Source: a bacterium (GTDB lineage: Bacteria > Cyanobacteriota > Vampirovibrionia > Gastranaerophilales > Gastranaerophilaceae). From it: a stretch of DNA of 53,602 nt. Each line of letters begins with the position of its first letter. Positions within the stretch are counted from its first letter, which is position 1. Below are positions 33,799-43,300 of this stretch, in pieces. The DNA is taken from positions 1-53,602 of the forward strand of contig JAFVAR010000035.1 in the NCBI GenBank assembly GCA_017480425.1, read 5' to 3'. Made by a program: the position numbers and the translations under genes. The notes under the pieces were generated by a model. The model made no database searches. It was not told the DNA's origin and saw nothing but the letters and a program-made list of their open reading frames with translations.

Positions 33799-34821
33799 AT
33801 GAGAAAACCAAGAATTGCAATACTCGGTGCAACAGGCGTTGTAGGAAGAGAAATTACAAAGATAACGGATGAATTAAAAGTAGATTTTGAAAATATAAAG
33901 TTTTTGTCAAGCGCCAAAAGTGCAGGTTCAAAAATCACATTTCAAGGAAGAGAATATACGGTAGAAGAAGCAGTTCCTGAAATATTTAATGACGTTGATA
34001 TTGTGATGGCATCTGCCGGAGGTAGTACTAGTAAACTATTTGCACCGGAGATTGTAAAAAGAGGCGGAATGATAATAGATAATTCTTCGGCATTTCGTAT
34101 GGAAAAAGATGTTCCGCTTGTTATAGCAGGAGTAAATGATGAAGACTTAAAACTTCACAAAGGTATCGTTGCAAATCCGAATTGCTCAACTTCTCAATTA
34201 ATGCTGGTTCTTGAACCGTTAAAAAAATTTGGAATAAAACGGTTAATTGTCTCTACATACCAATCTGTATCAGGCGCAGGACTTGCTGCAATAAATGAAT
34301 TAACAGCAGATACGGAAGCAAGATTAGCCGGAAAATCCTTCGAGAATAAATGTTTTAAAAAACCTATCTCTTTTAATATAATTCCGCAAATTGATGATTT
34401 CTGTGATAACGGATATACAAAAGAAGAAATGAAAGTTGTTAATGAAACAAGAAAAATTCTTCATTTGTCAGAAAATGTCAAAATTTCATGTACTGCTGCA
34501 AGAGTGCCTGTGTATAGAGGACATTCTGAAGCTGTGGATATTGAATTTGACAAAACTGTTTCACCAAGTGAAATAAAAGAAATTCTTAAAAATGCATACG
34601 GAATAACAGTTATAGATAATCCTGAAGTTTTTGAATATCCGACAACTCGTGATGCTGAAGGGGTCGATCCGGTATTTGTAGGAAGAATCAGAAAGAATTT
34701 AGCATTTGATAATGGCATTTCTCTTTGGTGCGTTGCTGATAATTTAAGAATCGGCGCAGCATTAAATACTGTTAGAATATGCAAAAAAGTTATAGAGATG
34801 GGATTATACAGAGGAGCGTAG
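33799..34821 (+). CDS. asd: Aspartate-semialdehyde dehydrogenase
   Basis: 340 residues. The NADP-binding ILGATGVVGREI is at 8-19, the catalytic cysteine is C129 in ANPNCSTSQ, and a histidine in RGHSEAV follows. It makes aspartate semialdehyde, the branch point to lysine/diaminopimelate and threonine/methionine, and feeds dapA then dapB. It is co-transcribed with dapB by spacing (GAGGAAT before the ATG). Confidence 0.96.
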   Translation: MRKPRIAILGATGVVGREITKITDELKVDFENIKFLSSAKSAGSKITFQGREYTVEEAVPEIFNDVDIVMASAGGSTSKLFAPEIVKRGGMIIDNSSAFRMEKDVPLVIAGVNDEDLKLHKGIVANPNCSTSQLMLVLEPLKKFGIKRLIVSTYQSVSGAGLAAINELTADTEARLAGKSFENKCFKKPISFNIIPQIDDFCDNGYTKEEMKVVNETRKILHLSENVKISCTAARVPVYRGHSEAVDIEFDKTVSPSEIKEILKNAYGITVIDNPEVFEYPTTRDAEGVDPVFVGRIRKNLAFDNGISLWCVADNLRIGAALNTVRICKKVIEMGLYRGA

Positions 34822-34822
34822 A

Positions 34823-35290
34823 TTGGGCCGGATTGTATCAAAAGGAGACATTATAAATATAGTACGCAAAGGACAAAAAGAAGGTAAAACGTTTGCGGCA
34901 ACAAACGGTTGTTTTGATATTCTTCACATTGGTCATGTAAGATATCTGCAAAAAACAAAGTCTTTCGCCGACTATTCTATTGTAATGTTAAACTCTGATA
35001 AATCCGTAAAAATGCTCAAGGGAGAGTCCAGACCTATAAATTGTGAACAAGACAGAGCTGAAATGTTAACAGCTTTGAGTTGTGTTGATTATGTGGTATT
35101 ATTTGAAGAGAAGTCTCCTGCTAAATTATTGGAGAAAATAAAACCTGATATATATACAAAGGGGGCGGATTATACTCTGGAGACGCTGCCGGAGAAAGAT
35201 ATAGTATTAAAAAATAATATCAAGGTAGAGTTTATAGAATTTGTTCAAGGCAAATCGACTACAAATATAATTAAGAAGATAAATAATTAG
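34823..35290 (+). CDS. RfaE2/HldE-C-type nucleotidyltransferase (heptose-1-phosphate adenylyltransferase-like)
   Basis: 155 residues, the stand-alone C-terminal domain of HldE. ATNGCFDILHIGHVRYLQ holds the cytidylyltransferase-fold HxGH motif (35-38), and VMLNSDKSVKMLKGESRPI and KGADYTLETLPE are typical. It would make ADP-heptose for LPS inner core or glycans. The start is a TTG one base after the asd stop, with GGAGCG upstream inside asd. The kinase half of HldE is not in the window. Confidence 0.88.
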   Translation: MGRIVSKGDIINIVRKGQKEGKTFAATNGCFDILHIGHVRYLQKTKSFADYSIVMLNSDKSVKMLKGESRPINCEQDRAEMLTALSCVDYVVLFEEKSPAKLLEKIKPDIYTKGADYTLETLPEKDIVLKNNIKVEFIEFVQGKSTTNIIKKINN

Positions 35291-35314
35291 TTATAAAAAA
35301 TAAAGGAGTTAATT

Positions 35315-36424
35315 ATGAAAACTTTTTCATTGGAACAAATTGCACAAATTACAGGCGGTATGCTGACAAAGGCAAAAGATGTTGCGATAACAAAAATCGC
35401 TCCTCCTCTTTTAGCGGATGAAAGCACTTTAGCATTAGCTTTAGGAGAAGATGAAATTGCTAATCTTTCATCTACAAAAGCTCAGGCAGCACTTGTTCCT
35501 TTGGGAGTAAATATCGACGGTTTTTCAACAATAGAAGTTGAACGTCCCAGATTAGCAATGATGAAGCTTATAACTATGTTTTACGAAGAACCTGCTGTAA
35601 ATGAAGGAATTCATCCGTCCGCAGTAGTCGCATCTACAGCAAAAATCGGTCAAAATGTTTCATTAGGTGCCAATGTTGTTGTTGCGGAACATGCAGTAAT
35701 TGGTGATAACTCTAAAATACTGGCTAATTGCTATATAGGAAACGGAGCTGTTGTCGGAAGCAATTGTTTCTTCCACCCCGGTGTAAACATTGGAGACAGA
35801 GTTAAAGTTGGTGATAAAGTAATCCTTCACCACGGAGTTTCCCTCGGTGCTGACGGGTTCAGTTTTGTTACAGAAAATCCAAATAACATAGAGCAAGCAA
35901 GAAAAGATGGTGAAATAAAAGAAAATAACGTTGAACAAGTAATATTCAAGATTCCTTCTATCGGTTCGGTTATTATAGGAAACAATGTTGAGATTGGAGC
36001 AAATACTTGTATAGACAGAGGAACTATTGAGAACACTGTAGTAGGAGATAATACAAAAATCGATAACCTTGTTATGATTGGACATAACTGCCGTATCGGT
36101 AAAGGTTGTATGATTGTTTCACAAGTAGGTATCGCAGGCAGTTGCGTAATCGGAGACAGAGTTGTTATAGCAGGTCAAGCAGGACTTGCGGATCACATTT
36201 CTATAGGAGATGATACAATTATTGCAGCACAAGCCGGTGTGTCAAAAAGTTTCCCTGAAAAATCAATAGTAGTCGGCTCTCCTGCTGCTCCGAGAAAAGA
36301 ATTCATTAAACAATTAAAAATAATGAAGGATGCGGGAGATTTAATATCTAAATTTAAAAAATATGAGCCGCTCTTGAAATCCTTTGAAGAAAGTGTAAAT
36401 GAAAGCGAAGTTGCTAAGGTATAA
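35315..36424 (+). CDS. lpxD: UDP-3-O-acylglucosamine N-acyltransferase
   Basis: 369 residues. An N-terminal uridine-binding domain (1-100) is followed by a left-handed beta-helix of hexapeptide repeats (about 105-330, [18 protein letters not shown] type), then a C-terminal helix. [15 protein letters not shown] carries the catalytic histidine. It adds the second acyl chain in lipid A synthesis. It is followed by lpxC after 3 nt and fabZ, a classic lipid A cluster. AAAGGAG lies before the ATG. Confidence 0.96.
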   Translation: MKTFSLEQIAQITGGMLTKAKDVAITKIAPPLLADESTLALALGEDEIANLSSTKAQAALVPLGVNIDGFSTIEVERPRLAMMKLITMFYEEPAVNEGIHPSAVVASTAKIGQNVSLGANVVVAEHAVIGDNSKILANCYIGNGAVVGSNCFFHPGVNIGDRVKVGDKVILHHGVSLGADGFSFVTENPNNIEQARKDGEIKENNVEQVIFKIPSIGSVIIGNNVEIGANTCIDRGTIENTVVGDNTKIDNLVMIGHNCRIGKGCMIVSQVGIAGSCVIGDRVVIAGQAGLADHISIGDDTIIAAQAGVSKSFPEKSIVVGSPAAPRKEFIKQLKIMKDAGDLISKFKKYEPLLKSFEESVNESEVAKV

Positions 36425-36427
36425 TTA

Positions 36428-37264
36428 ATGGGAACTATAAAATCGGAAATAAAAACATCGGGCAGATCGCTAATGAAAAACCGTGAGTGTGAGGTTATAA
36501 TTAAGCCTTCAAGGGGCGGTGGAATAAGAATTTTTTCTAAAGGTGCTGATACACCATTTAGCGTCTGTATAGAAAATCTATATTCTACAGACCATTGTGT
36601 AACTTTATGCAGTAAAGACAAAAGAACTCTTTTGGGTGACTATAAATATAAAGTTATGCTTTGTGAACACTTTATTGCAGCTTGCGCAATTTGCGGCATT
36701 GATTCTATAGATGTATATTTATCTGAAACAGAAATGCCTATATTTGACGGTAGTGCAAAAGTTTGGGTGGATTTATTTGAAAAAGCGGGAATAGAAGATG
36801 TTAAAAAAGATTTTTATACAGTAAGTGAACCTGTATATTATCTCAATGGGAAAACAAGCCTTGTAATATTGCCGGATAAAGAACTTAGAATAACATATGC
36901 CGTAAATTATGACCATCCGGACTTGCACAACAGGTGGGCAACTCTGGATACGGGGCATTTGGATGAAATTATAGAAGCACGAACATTTGGTTTCTATAAG
37001 GATTTAAAAAAATATCAAGCAATGGGTTTTGCAAAGGGTGTTACATATGATAATACAGTTGGTCTAAAAGATGTTGGTTATACGACTGAACTGAGATCTG
37101 AATTAGAGCCTGTTAAACATAAAATTTTAGATTTAATAGGAGACCTTTATTTAACAGGAGTTTCGCCGTTAAATATGAAAGCACAAATCTTAGTTAAAGA
37201 AGCAGGACATGCAGTTCATGCGAAAGTTGCACAAATATTAAAAAGTAAGTTGGTAAAAATATAA
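36428..37264 (+). CDS. lpxC: UDP-3-O-acyl-N-acetylglucosamine deacetylase
   Basis: 278 residues of the stand-alone LpxC type. Zinc ligands are visible as H81 (LCEHFIAACA), H231 and D235 (KHKILDLIGDL), and the catalytic H261 is in AGHAVHAK. The active-site EMPIFDGSA motif is at 102-110. It performs the committed step of lipid A synthesis. The N-terminal part is diverged but motif-complete. Its start lies 3 nt after lpxD without a strong ribosome site, which suggests coupling. Confidence 0.95.
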   Translation: MGTIKSEIKTSGRSLMKNRECEVIIKPSRGGGIRIFSKGADTPFSVCIENLYSTDHCVTLCSKDKRTLLGDYKYKVMLCEHFIAACAICGIDSIDVYLSETEMPIFDGSAKVWVDLFEKAGIEDVKKDFYTVSEPVYYLNGKTSLVILPDKELRITYAVNYDHPDLHNRWATLDTGHLDEIIEARTFGFYKDLKKYQAMGFAKGVTYDNTVGLKDVGYTTELRSELEPVKHKILDLIGDLYLTGVSPLNMKAQILVKEAGHAVHAKVAQILKSKLVKI

Positions 37265-37279
37265 AATAAGGAGAAAATA

Positions 37280-37732
37280 ATGACTGAAGAGATGAAAAAT
37301 GAAGTACTGAGCTTTGATATAATGCAGATTATGGAAATGATTCCTCACAGATATCCTTTTTTGTTAGTTGATCGGATTACAGAATGCGTACCGGGAAAAT
37401 ATTCCAAAGGATATAAAAATTTAACAATGAATGAAACATTTTTCCAAGGACACTTCCCTAATAATCCAATTATGCCGGGAGTTCTGCAACTGGAAGCTTT
37501 GGCACAATGCTCAGCACCTATTCTTATGTGCCTTCCTGAATATAAAGGCAAATTAACATTGTTTGCAGGAGCTGACAATGTAAGATTCAAAAATATTGTT
37601 CGTCCAGGAGACAGACTTGATATGGAAATTGAACTTTTAAAATCTAAAGGCCCGATAAGTAAATGCCACGCTGTAGGCTCCGTTAACGGAAAAGTATGTA
37701 TTGAAGCAGATATGACAGTTGCTTTAAAATAA
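37280..37732 (+). CDS. fabZ: 3-hydroxyacyl-ACP dehydratase
   Basis: 150 residues. The hot-dog fold core is IPHRYPFLLVDRI, then GHFPNNPIMPGVLQLEALAQ with catalytic H58 and E72. It dehydrates 3-hydroxyacyl-ACP, balancing fatty-acid elongation against use of 3-hydroxyacyl chains by lipid A enzymes. It ends the dapB-to-fabZ run, and a strong terminator follows, so lpxA does not follow here as it does in many genomes. Confidence 0.97.
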   Translation: MTEEMKNEVLSFDIMQIMEMIPHRYPFLLVDRITECVPGKYSKGYKNLTMNETFFQGHFPNNPIMPGVLQLEALAQCSAPILMCLPEYKGKLTLFAGADNVRFKNIVRPGDRLDMEIELLKSKGPISKCHAVGSVNGKVCIEADMTVALK

Positions 37733-37745
37733 TTTGCTGCATAAA

Positions 37746-37790
37746 TAAAAACATGCTTGTGTAAATATCTTTCACAAGCATGTTTTTATT
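37746..37790 (+). terminator. Terminator of the lpxD-lpxC-fabZ run
   Basis: AAAAACATGCTTGTG pairs perfectly with CACAAGCATGTTTTT over an 11-nt loop, followed by ATTT. Confidence 0.95.
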
Positions 37791-37886
37791 TATGTAAATT
37801 TTTGTTACAAATACTCTTTTTTTGCTAAAGTTTTTTTTAAATATGCCGATATATAAAGTGTAAGACTTTAGATAAGTGAGCATTTT

Positions 37887-39446
37887 ATGTCAGGTGAAAT
37901 TCAAAGACAATATGAAACCTACCAGAAGCGTTACCCATTGAGGACACGAGATGCTATAGTTGATTTAATGCTTAAAGATGGCGTTATCACACCTCAGACT
38001 GCTAAAAAGATTAAAAGCGGAGTTAGTTTATTTTTGCTGGATAATGTTTATTCACTCAGCATTGAAAAAGCAGAAAGTCCAACCAATATTATGGGGGGAT
38101 ATTTTCAAAATACAAAACCGAAAACAAAATTTAACCGAAAAATAGAACCTGCATTTCAATCAATAAAACAAGGAGATTGTTGGCTTTTATCAGATATAAA
38201 TTCTCTCAATCAAACCGAATGGGGTAAAAGAGCCATTTATAACGCTATTATTCCTGACAAATATGGTGGAGTTACTATAAAATTCAAAGGTTCTTTACTC
38301 AAACAAAAAAATTTTTATATCTCAGAAAAGGAAATTTTAGATGCGAAAAAGAGCGGACTTTATTCATCAGGTGACGATGATATGATAGCCTTTGAGCTTG
38401 CAACCGAAAAGTACTCAAAATTGCTGGTAACAACAGGTCTTTACAAAAGAAATAGCCATTTTGATGAACAATTCGGAAATAAATCATATATTGCAGGCGG
38501 AGGAGCTTATGATAAAAACGGAAATTCAATTAATATTTCAGGTCTTATCACCGGCATTGATGATGTTACAGTGGCTTTTACAATGGATACAAAAGTCCCC
38601 CCAAAATTATTAAAATACTTATCCGGGAATCACGATATCGCTATGGTATGCGGCTTTAGTCAAGTAAAAGATGTTGCCGGCAGGGATAAAAATGACCCTG
38701 TGCACGGAGGACATGCATATGCAATTAAAAACTTTGTATACGGAAAATTTGTTACTCTAATTGATCCATACCACGGAGATAAAGAAATTAAGCTATCATG
38801 GAATAAATTTATAAATGATGTCTGGACAATTTCTATTTCCCCAAAAGATAATAAAACTAAATATGAAGTTGAAAAATTAATTCCGTCAAGCCTAAAAAAC
38901 GAAAGAGATATGGCGTTAAAGAGAATGGCAAAAAGAAATGATAAAATGGACATACTACGAAAAGAAGAACATATAATAAATGAAATTTTTCCTCAAGTTT
39001 CAAAAATTCTTTTAGGATTTGGAATTTACGGAAAAGACTTAAATTTTGATAACATAAAGCTTCAATCAGATATTTTTAAAAATACACGATTTGACCTTGT
39101 ATATAATGACATTAAAAGAAAAACCCCAACAAATACAAACCCCTCTACAACAGAGGTTAATAAAGATAATGTTGTATTGCTCCTTGACATAAAACCGGAC
39201 TTTATAGAATTTTTAGATAAATATAAATCCGGTTGGGGCAATGGCAAAGAAAAAAAGGAACTTATCTCACCTATAATTAACGCCCTTGCTGAAAAAGCAA
39301 AAGAAGTTGAAATCAATACAAATATAATTAATGAATTTAAAACAAAATGCTTTAAAGAACTTGATGCAGTACTTTATACAGATGAAAAAGTTATAAAATC
39401 TGAAGTAAAAAAAATTCTGCAACAGATTAAGGCAAAAATGGAGTAA
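37887..39446 (+). CDS. Calpain-like (C2 family) cysteine protease
   Basis: 519 residues. Residues 91-105 (QSIKQGDCWLLSDIN) reproduce the calpain cysteine site, with C98 the nucleophile. Residues 272-280 (VHGGHAYAI) match the catalytic-histidine block GHAY, H276. The third block, normally NPWG with catalytic Asn, reads LIDPYHGDKEI, so Asp293 replaces Asn. There is no signal peptide and no C2L or EF-hand domain, and the C-terminal 200 residues are helical and unrecognised. Bacterial calpains are uncommon and mostly uncharacterised. It stands alone after a terminator, with AAGTGAG as a weak ribosome site. Confidence 0.75.
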   Translation: MSGEIQRQYETYQKRYPLRTRDAIVDLMLKDGVITPQTAKKIKSGVSLFLLDNVYSLSIEKAESPTNIMGGYFQNTKPKTKFNRKIEPAFQSIKQGDCWLLSDINSLNQTEWGKRAIYNAIIPDKYGGVTIKFKGSLLKQKNFYISEKEILDAKKSGLYSSGDDDMIAFELATEKYSKLLVTTGLYKRNSHFDEQFGNKSYIAGGGAYDKNGNSINISGLITGIDDVTVAFTMDTKVPPKLLKYLSGNHDIAMVCGFSQVKDVAGRDKNDPVHGGHAYAIKNFVYGKFVTLIDPYHGDKEIKLSWNKFINDVWTISISPKDNKTKYEVEKLIPSSLKNERDMALKRMAKRNDKMDILRKEEHIINEIFPQVSKILLGFGIYGKDLNFDNIKLQSDIFKNTRFDLVYNDIKRKTPTNTNPSTTEVNKDNVVLLLDIKPDFIEFLDKYKSGWGNGKEKKELISPIINALAEKAKEVEINTNIINEFKTKCFKELDAVLYTDEKVIKSEVKKILQQIKAKME

Positions 39447-39470
39447 CTATAACAAAATAGTTCTGCAAAA

Positions 39471-40115
39471 TTATATATTAAAACTCTTTCTTGAGCCTTC
39501 TTCGTGGTATAGACCGCCGCCGCAAATTGTTTCTACAACCTTTAAAACAAATTCTCTCGATGCATCCGAGCTATTCAAGAAAAATTCTCTGTTTGCGAGG
39601 TGGCGAATTTTAAAAATAGAATTTTGGGATTTATCAGCAGGCACAAAAAGTGAAGCAACTTCTTTATCCAATAGAATTTGCATCATATCGTTTCTCGATT
39701 TAACACCTTCCATCAATTCATTGTAATTTCCGTTTATTGCCATTATACGTCCGGAAAACATCGGAGCAGCACCTTCCCTGAACAATGCCTGAGGTTCATA
39801 GTTGCATCTTGTGGTTAGGCTTATTGTATGCCACAAAATATTTATCACAACTACGCTTTTATCTTTGTCATGCTCTACATATATATTCTCTGTTGTTATT
39901 CCTCTGGATGCAAAGGACTGCTTCAGAGAATCTGCGATAGCTTTTAAGTTTTCTATCATTTCCGCAAAAATCTCTGTAGTGTTCAAAGTTGCATGTTGAT
40001 AATCAAGAAACTGTTTATACATATGAGTTGAAACAAGTCCTATTCTCTCTTGTATAAGCGTTGATTTTCTGAAAGATGTTTCTGAATTATTAAAATTTTC
40101 GTAACCTTGAGTCAA
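39471..40115 (-). CDS. Unknown cytosolic protein
   Basis: 214 residues from TTG at 40115, which is preceded by a perfect AAGGAGG 7 nt upstream. A longer frame to 40145 would start before that ribosome site and is rejected. The N-terminal half is helical (STHMYKQFLDYQHATLNTTEIFAEMIENL, quoted in part). The second half is mixed, with VVVINILWHTISLTTRC and a FSGRIMAINGNYNELMEG segment. No known domain. Divergent from the 29-residue membrane peptide gene. Confidence 0.6.
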   Translation of the reverse strand: MTQGYENFNNSETSFRKSTLIQERIGLVSTHMYKQFLDYQHATLNTTEIFAEMIENLKAIADSLKQSFASRGITTENIYVEHDKDKSVVVINILWHTISLTTRCNYEPQALFREGAAPMFSGRIMAINGNYNELMEGVKSRNDMMQILLDKEVASLFVPADKSQNSIFKIRHLANREFFLNSSDASREFVLKVVETICGGGLYHEEGSRKSFNI

Positions 40116-40296
40116 TATATAAAGCCTCCTTATATAATTGTACACTCAAACTAATGTCAAAGTAAACATGCTTTATGAAGTTTTGTAAAAAAATAGGTCA
40201 AGTATGTTATAAAAAGTAAAAAATGTGGAAATCAAAAGTATAAGAGATTCTTGGCCATGTGCTGAGGGTTAGTAGTCCAGGAAAGGAGTATTAAAA

Positions 40297-40386
40297 ATGG
40301 AAATTTTAAATTTAGTTTTATTCGGATGTGTATTCTATCTTGCAATGATAGGAATTCCTACTCTTTGCGAAAAAAGAGGTAAATAA
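40297..40386 (+). CDS. 29-residue single-pass membrane peptide
   Basis: MEILNLVLFGCVFYLAMIG continues as IPTLCEKRGK, giving one hydrophobic helix (residues 3-23) and a positively charged C-terminus, the usual inside-positive pattern. AAAGGAG lies 8 nt before the ATG and codon use is normal for the window, so it looks translated. Upstream, TTCTTGG (about 40247) can pair with CCAGGAA (40277-40283), leaving the ribosome site free. The stop is 4 nt from the convergent giant gene's stop. It may be an accessory subunit of a membrane complex, but no partner is evident. Confidence 0.6.
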   Translation: MEILNLVLFGCVFYLAMIGIPTLCEKRGK

Positions 40387-40389
40387 GGT

Positions 40390-43300
40390 TTATATAAGTC
40401 TTTTAAGCTTTGCTTGAGAAGCTACTTGGGCAAGTTTTTGTTCTTCGGATTTAATATCTATGGATGAAATATTGCCATTCTTTGCAAGTTCAATAAACAT
40501 TTTTTCAAACAATATATAAAAAACTTTTGCCTGATTATCGTTATTTTGAATTAGAGCAAGAGCATCGTTTATTATTTGAAGCGCTTCGCTAACATTTGAT
40601 TTTAGTATTTCCAATCGTGCAATAAAGTACTTTGCAAGTAATATCATGATATACATTGCCGAATTTTCCGATTTTTGCAAGATATCATTATAAATTACAG
40701 CTGCCTTATGTTTTGCTCCTTCTTTAGCATATGAATCAGCAATAAGGAGCTCAGAGAACATTTCTATCATTTTTTGATGAATATCTGATGCTAACAGTTT
40801 TGCCTGATATATGTTTTGAGCAAATACTTTATTATCGTTTTTATGTGTTTCAAATTCTTGTAAAATCAAATATATAAGTTTTGAAAAACTTGATGCATCT
40901 TCAATATTTGACGGTGCAAAGCTTGCTCCATCAATAAATTCTTTTATTGCAACTATTGCATCCTTATCAGGAAGTTCCGCTCCAAGAGCTATATTTATCT
41001 TTGCAAAATATTCATCTAAGCCGGAATCCAGAACAATTAATTTTGCAAGTCCAACCAATCTAAAAGTTTCCATCATATGAGAAACAAAAAGGTTTGTTGA
41101 AAAGTTCACAGGTTTAATTTTTTCTATTATTTCCGGCCTTATTACAGAAAGCAGTTCTTGAGCAATTTCAATACAATTTCTGAATTCACCAATGTTAAAC
41201 AGTATCTCAATATTTACCAAGGATAGTAATAAGAATCTCGTATTTATTGCTCCGTCAACAATTAAAGTCGGATTCGGCATTCTGGTAAGAATATTATGTA
41301 ATAATGTCAGTGCATCCGTGTAATTTGAAGATAACAATGCACCTTGAAGCATAAGATTTGAAAGTTTTACAATTTTTTCATTATCATCTTCTTTAATTGC
41401 ATCCATTAATAAAACATTTTCGATTGAATAAATTTTCTCAGGTGAATATCCGTATAAACTCATTAAAATATTTTGATATACTTCTTTTTTATTATTTTCA
41501 ATCTCTTCTTCCGAAATTGCAGGCTCTATATGCTCAGCCAGAGATAAGCATCCTAAACAATTTTTGAGATAAGCGTCATAGTCTCCGACACTCATTGCAA
41601 ATTGCGAATTTTTCCATAAAAGTAAGTATTCGTCTTTATACAATTTTAATTTACCCATTAATAGAAGAATAAGCGTGCTATTAAGCCCTTTACCTATTTT
41701 TGCAATAATATTTTTACATAAATATTCTTCTATTTCCGGTTTTAAAGACATTTGAATAACTTGCTTCATTAAGTTGTAATTATTTATGTATACACAATTG
41801 CTTTCAACGTAAACAAAACCCTTTTCTTGAAGAATCTTGGCATTTTTATCAATTTCTTTCACACCTAATGTTTCAAGAACAGCAAAATCAAGTTTTTGTC
41901 CTAAATATACAGAATATGCTAAAATCATTGAAGCATCCATATAATTTGCCATATGTTTAAATCGTGCTCTCAGCAGCTCTTTTATATCAAATGGCAAAAT
42001 TACTGAATTATTACTCTTTATAAGCAGCCTGTCTTCAAAGCTTATAAGAACGTCTTTTTCTTTCAAATATGCAATCGCATTGTCAAAGTATAATTTAGAT
42101 CCGCCAAAATTTTCTTTTAATTTTTCATAATAAAAAGAGTTTATAAAATCGGATGCATCTTCTTTTATGGTTGAAAGGACAGCCTCCAAACCGGTTTTTT
42201 GAAGCATAATTTCTATATAATTCGGATTTGCTAATAGTGCTCGCAATTTACCATGAACCGCTATAGAACTATTTGTTATAAATACAAAATTTACATTTGC
42301 ATTATTGAATCTGTCGAAGAACAATTGAAGAGTTTGAATTGTTGTATCATCAATATATTCAAAATCTTCTATTATAATTACGCAGTTCTTTAATGATGCA
42401 AGGAAACATTCAAAGTCTTCCATATAGGCAAATCTTGCATCTTCTGAAGTTGCAGATTTTCGTGCAACACCATATATTAACTGTTTTATGGATTCAAATC
42501 TTTGTACTTCAAAATTTGAATCTATAAAAGCACTGTGAGAAGGTATCTTATAAAAATCAATGAATATTTGTTCAAGAATAGCCCAGGGTTTATAATTTAG
42601 CTCTTCCGTACATGTCGCTCGTACAACTTTCATACCTTTTGAAACATAGTAATTTACTATATCTGATGTTTTTAGCTGGTATTCGCAGTCTCCGCGTAAG
42701 GCAACAATTTTATTGTTTCCTATAATTTCCTCAATCCCGATAGGTATGCTCTTTTCAAATTTACATTTAGCATTTATATCAAAGATTTTAAATCCATACA
42801 AATCTTCTGATTCATCTGCTTTTACATTCTTTTTAATATTACTGACCTTTACATCTGCAATTTTCTCTTCAAAAGATTCGTTTGGCGGTAAGATATACTT
42901 ATCCAGGATAATTTCATAGAACATTACACTCATGCCATTTTGTTCAACTGAATAAAGAGAGTCCGTTTTATAATCTTTTGATATATTATCCTGCACAAAT
43001 TGGTCTAAAACTATTTGCATGCCTCGCAAATAACGTTTTTCGTCTTTTTTTACGGTAAATAGTTTTACGTTGTTATCTAATGTTATATTCTTCAAAAGAT
43101 CTTCCGCATTCTTTTTTACTATAGTAACGCTTAATTTTAGTGGAGTGCCCAACTCTTCTATTGATTTGAGATTTATGGATGCAAAAGAATTAATCACTTT
43201 TAATGCAAGTCTTACCGCTTTATCAACAGATGTAGCAAAAGAAAGTTCCTTATTGAAATTTACAACATAAGTGTCCCCGTAGACTATAATCCGTCCTTCA

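Noticed and set aside
40297-40386. Photosynthetic small subunit (Pet/Psb type)
   Set aside because: Length and single helix fit, but no sequence match to any such subunit is visible and no photosynthesis gene occurs in the window.
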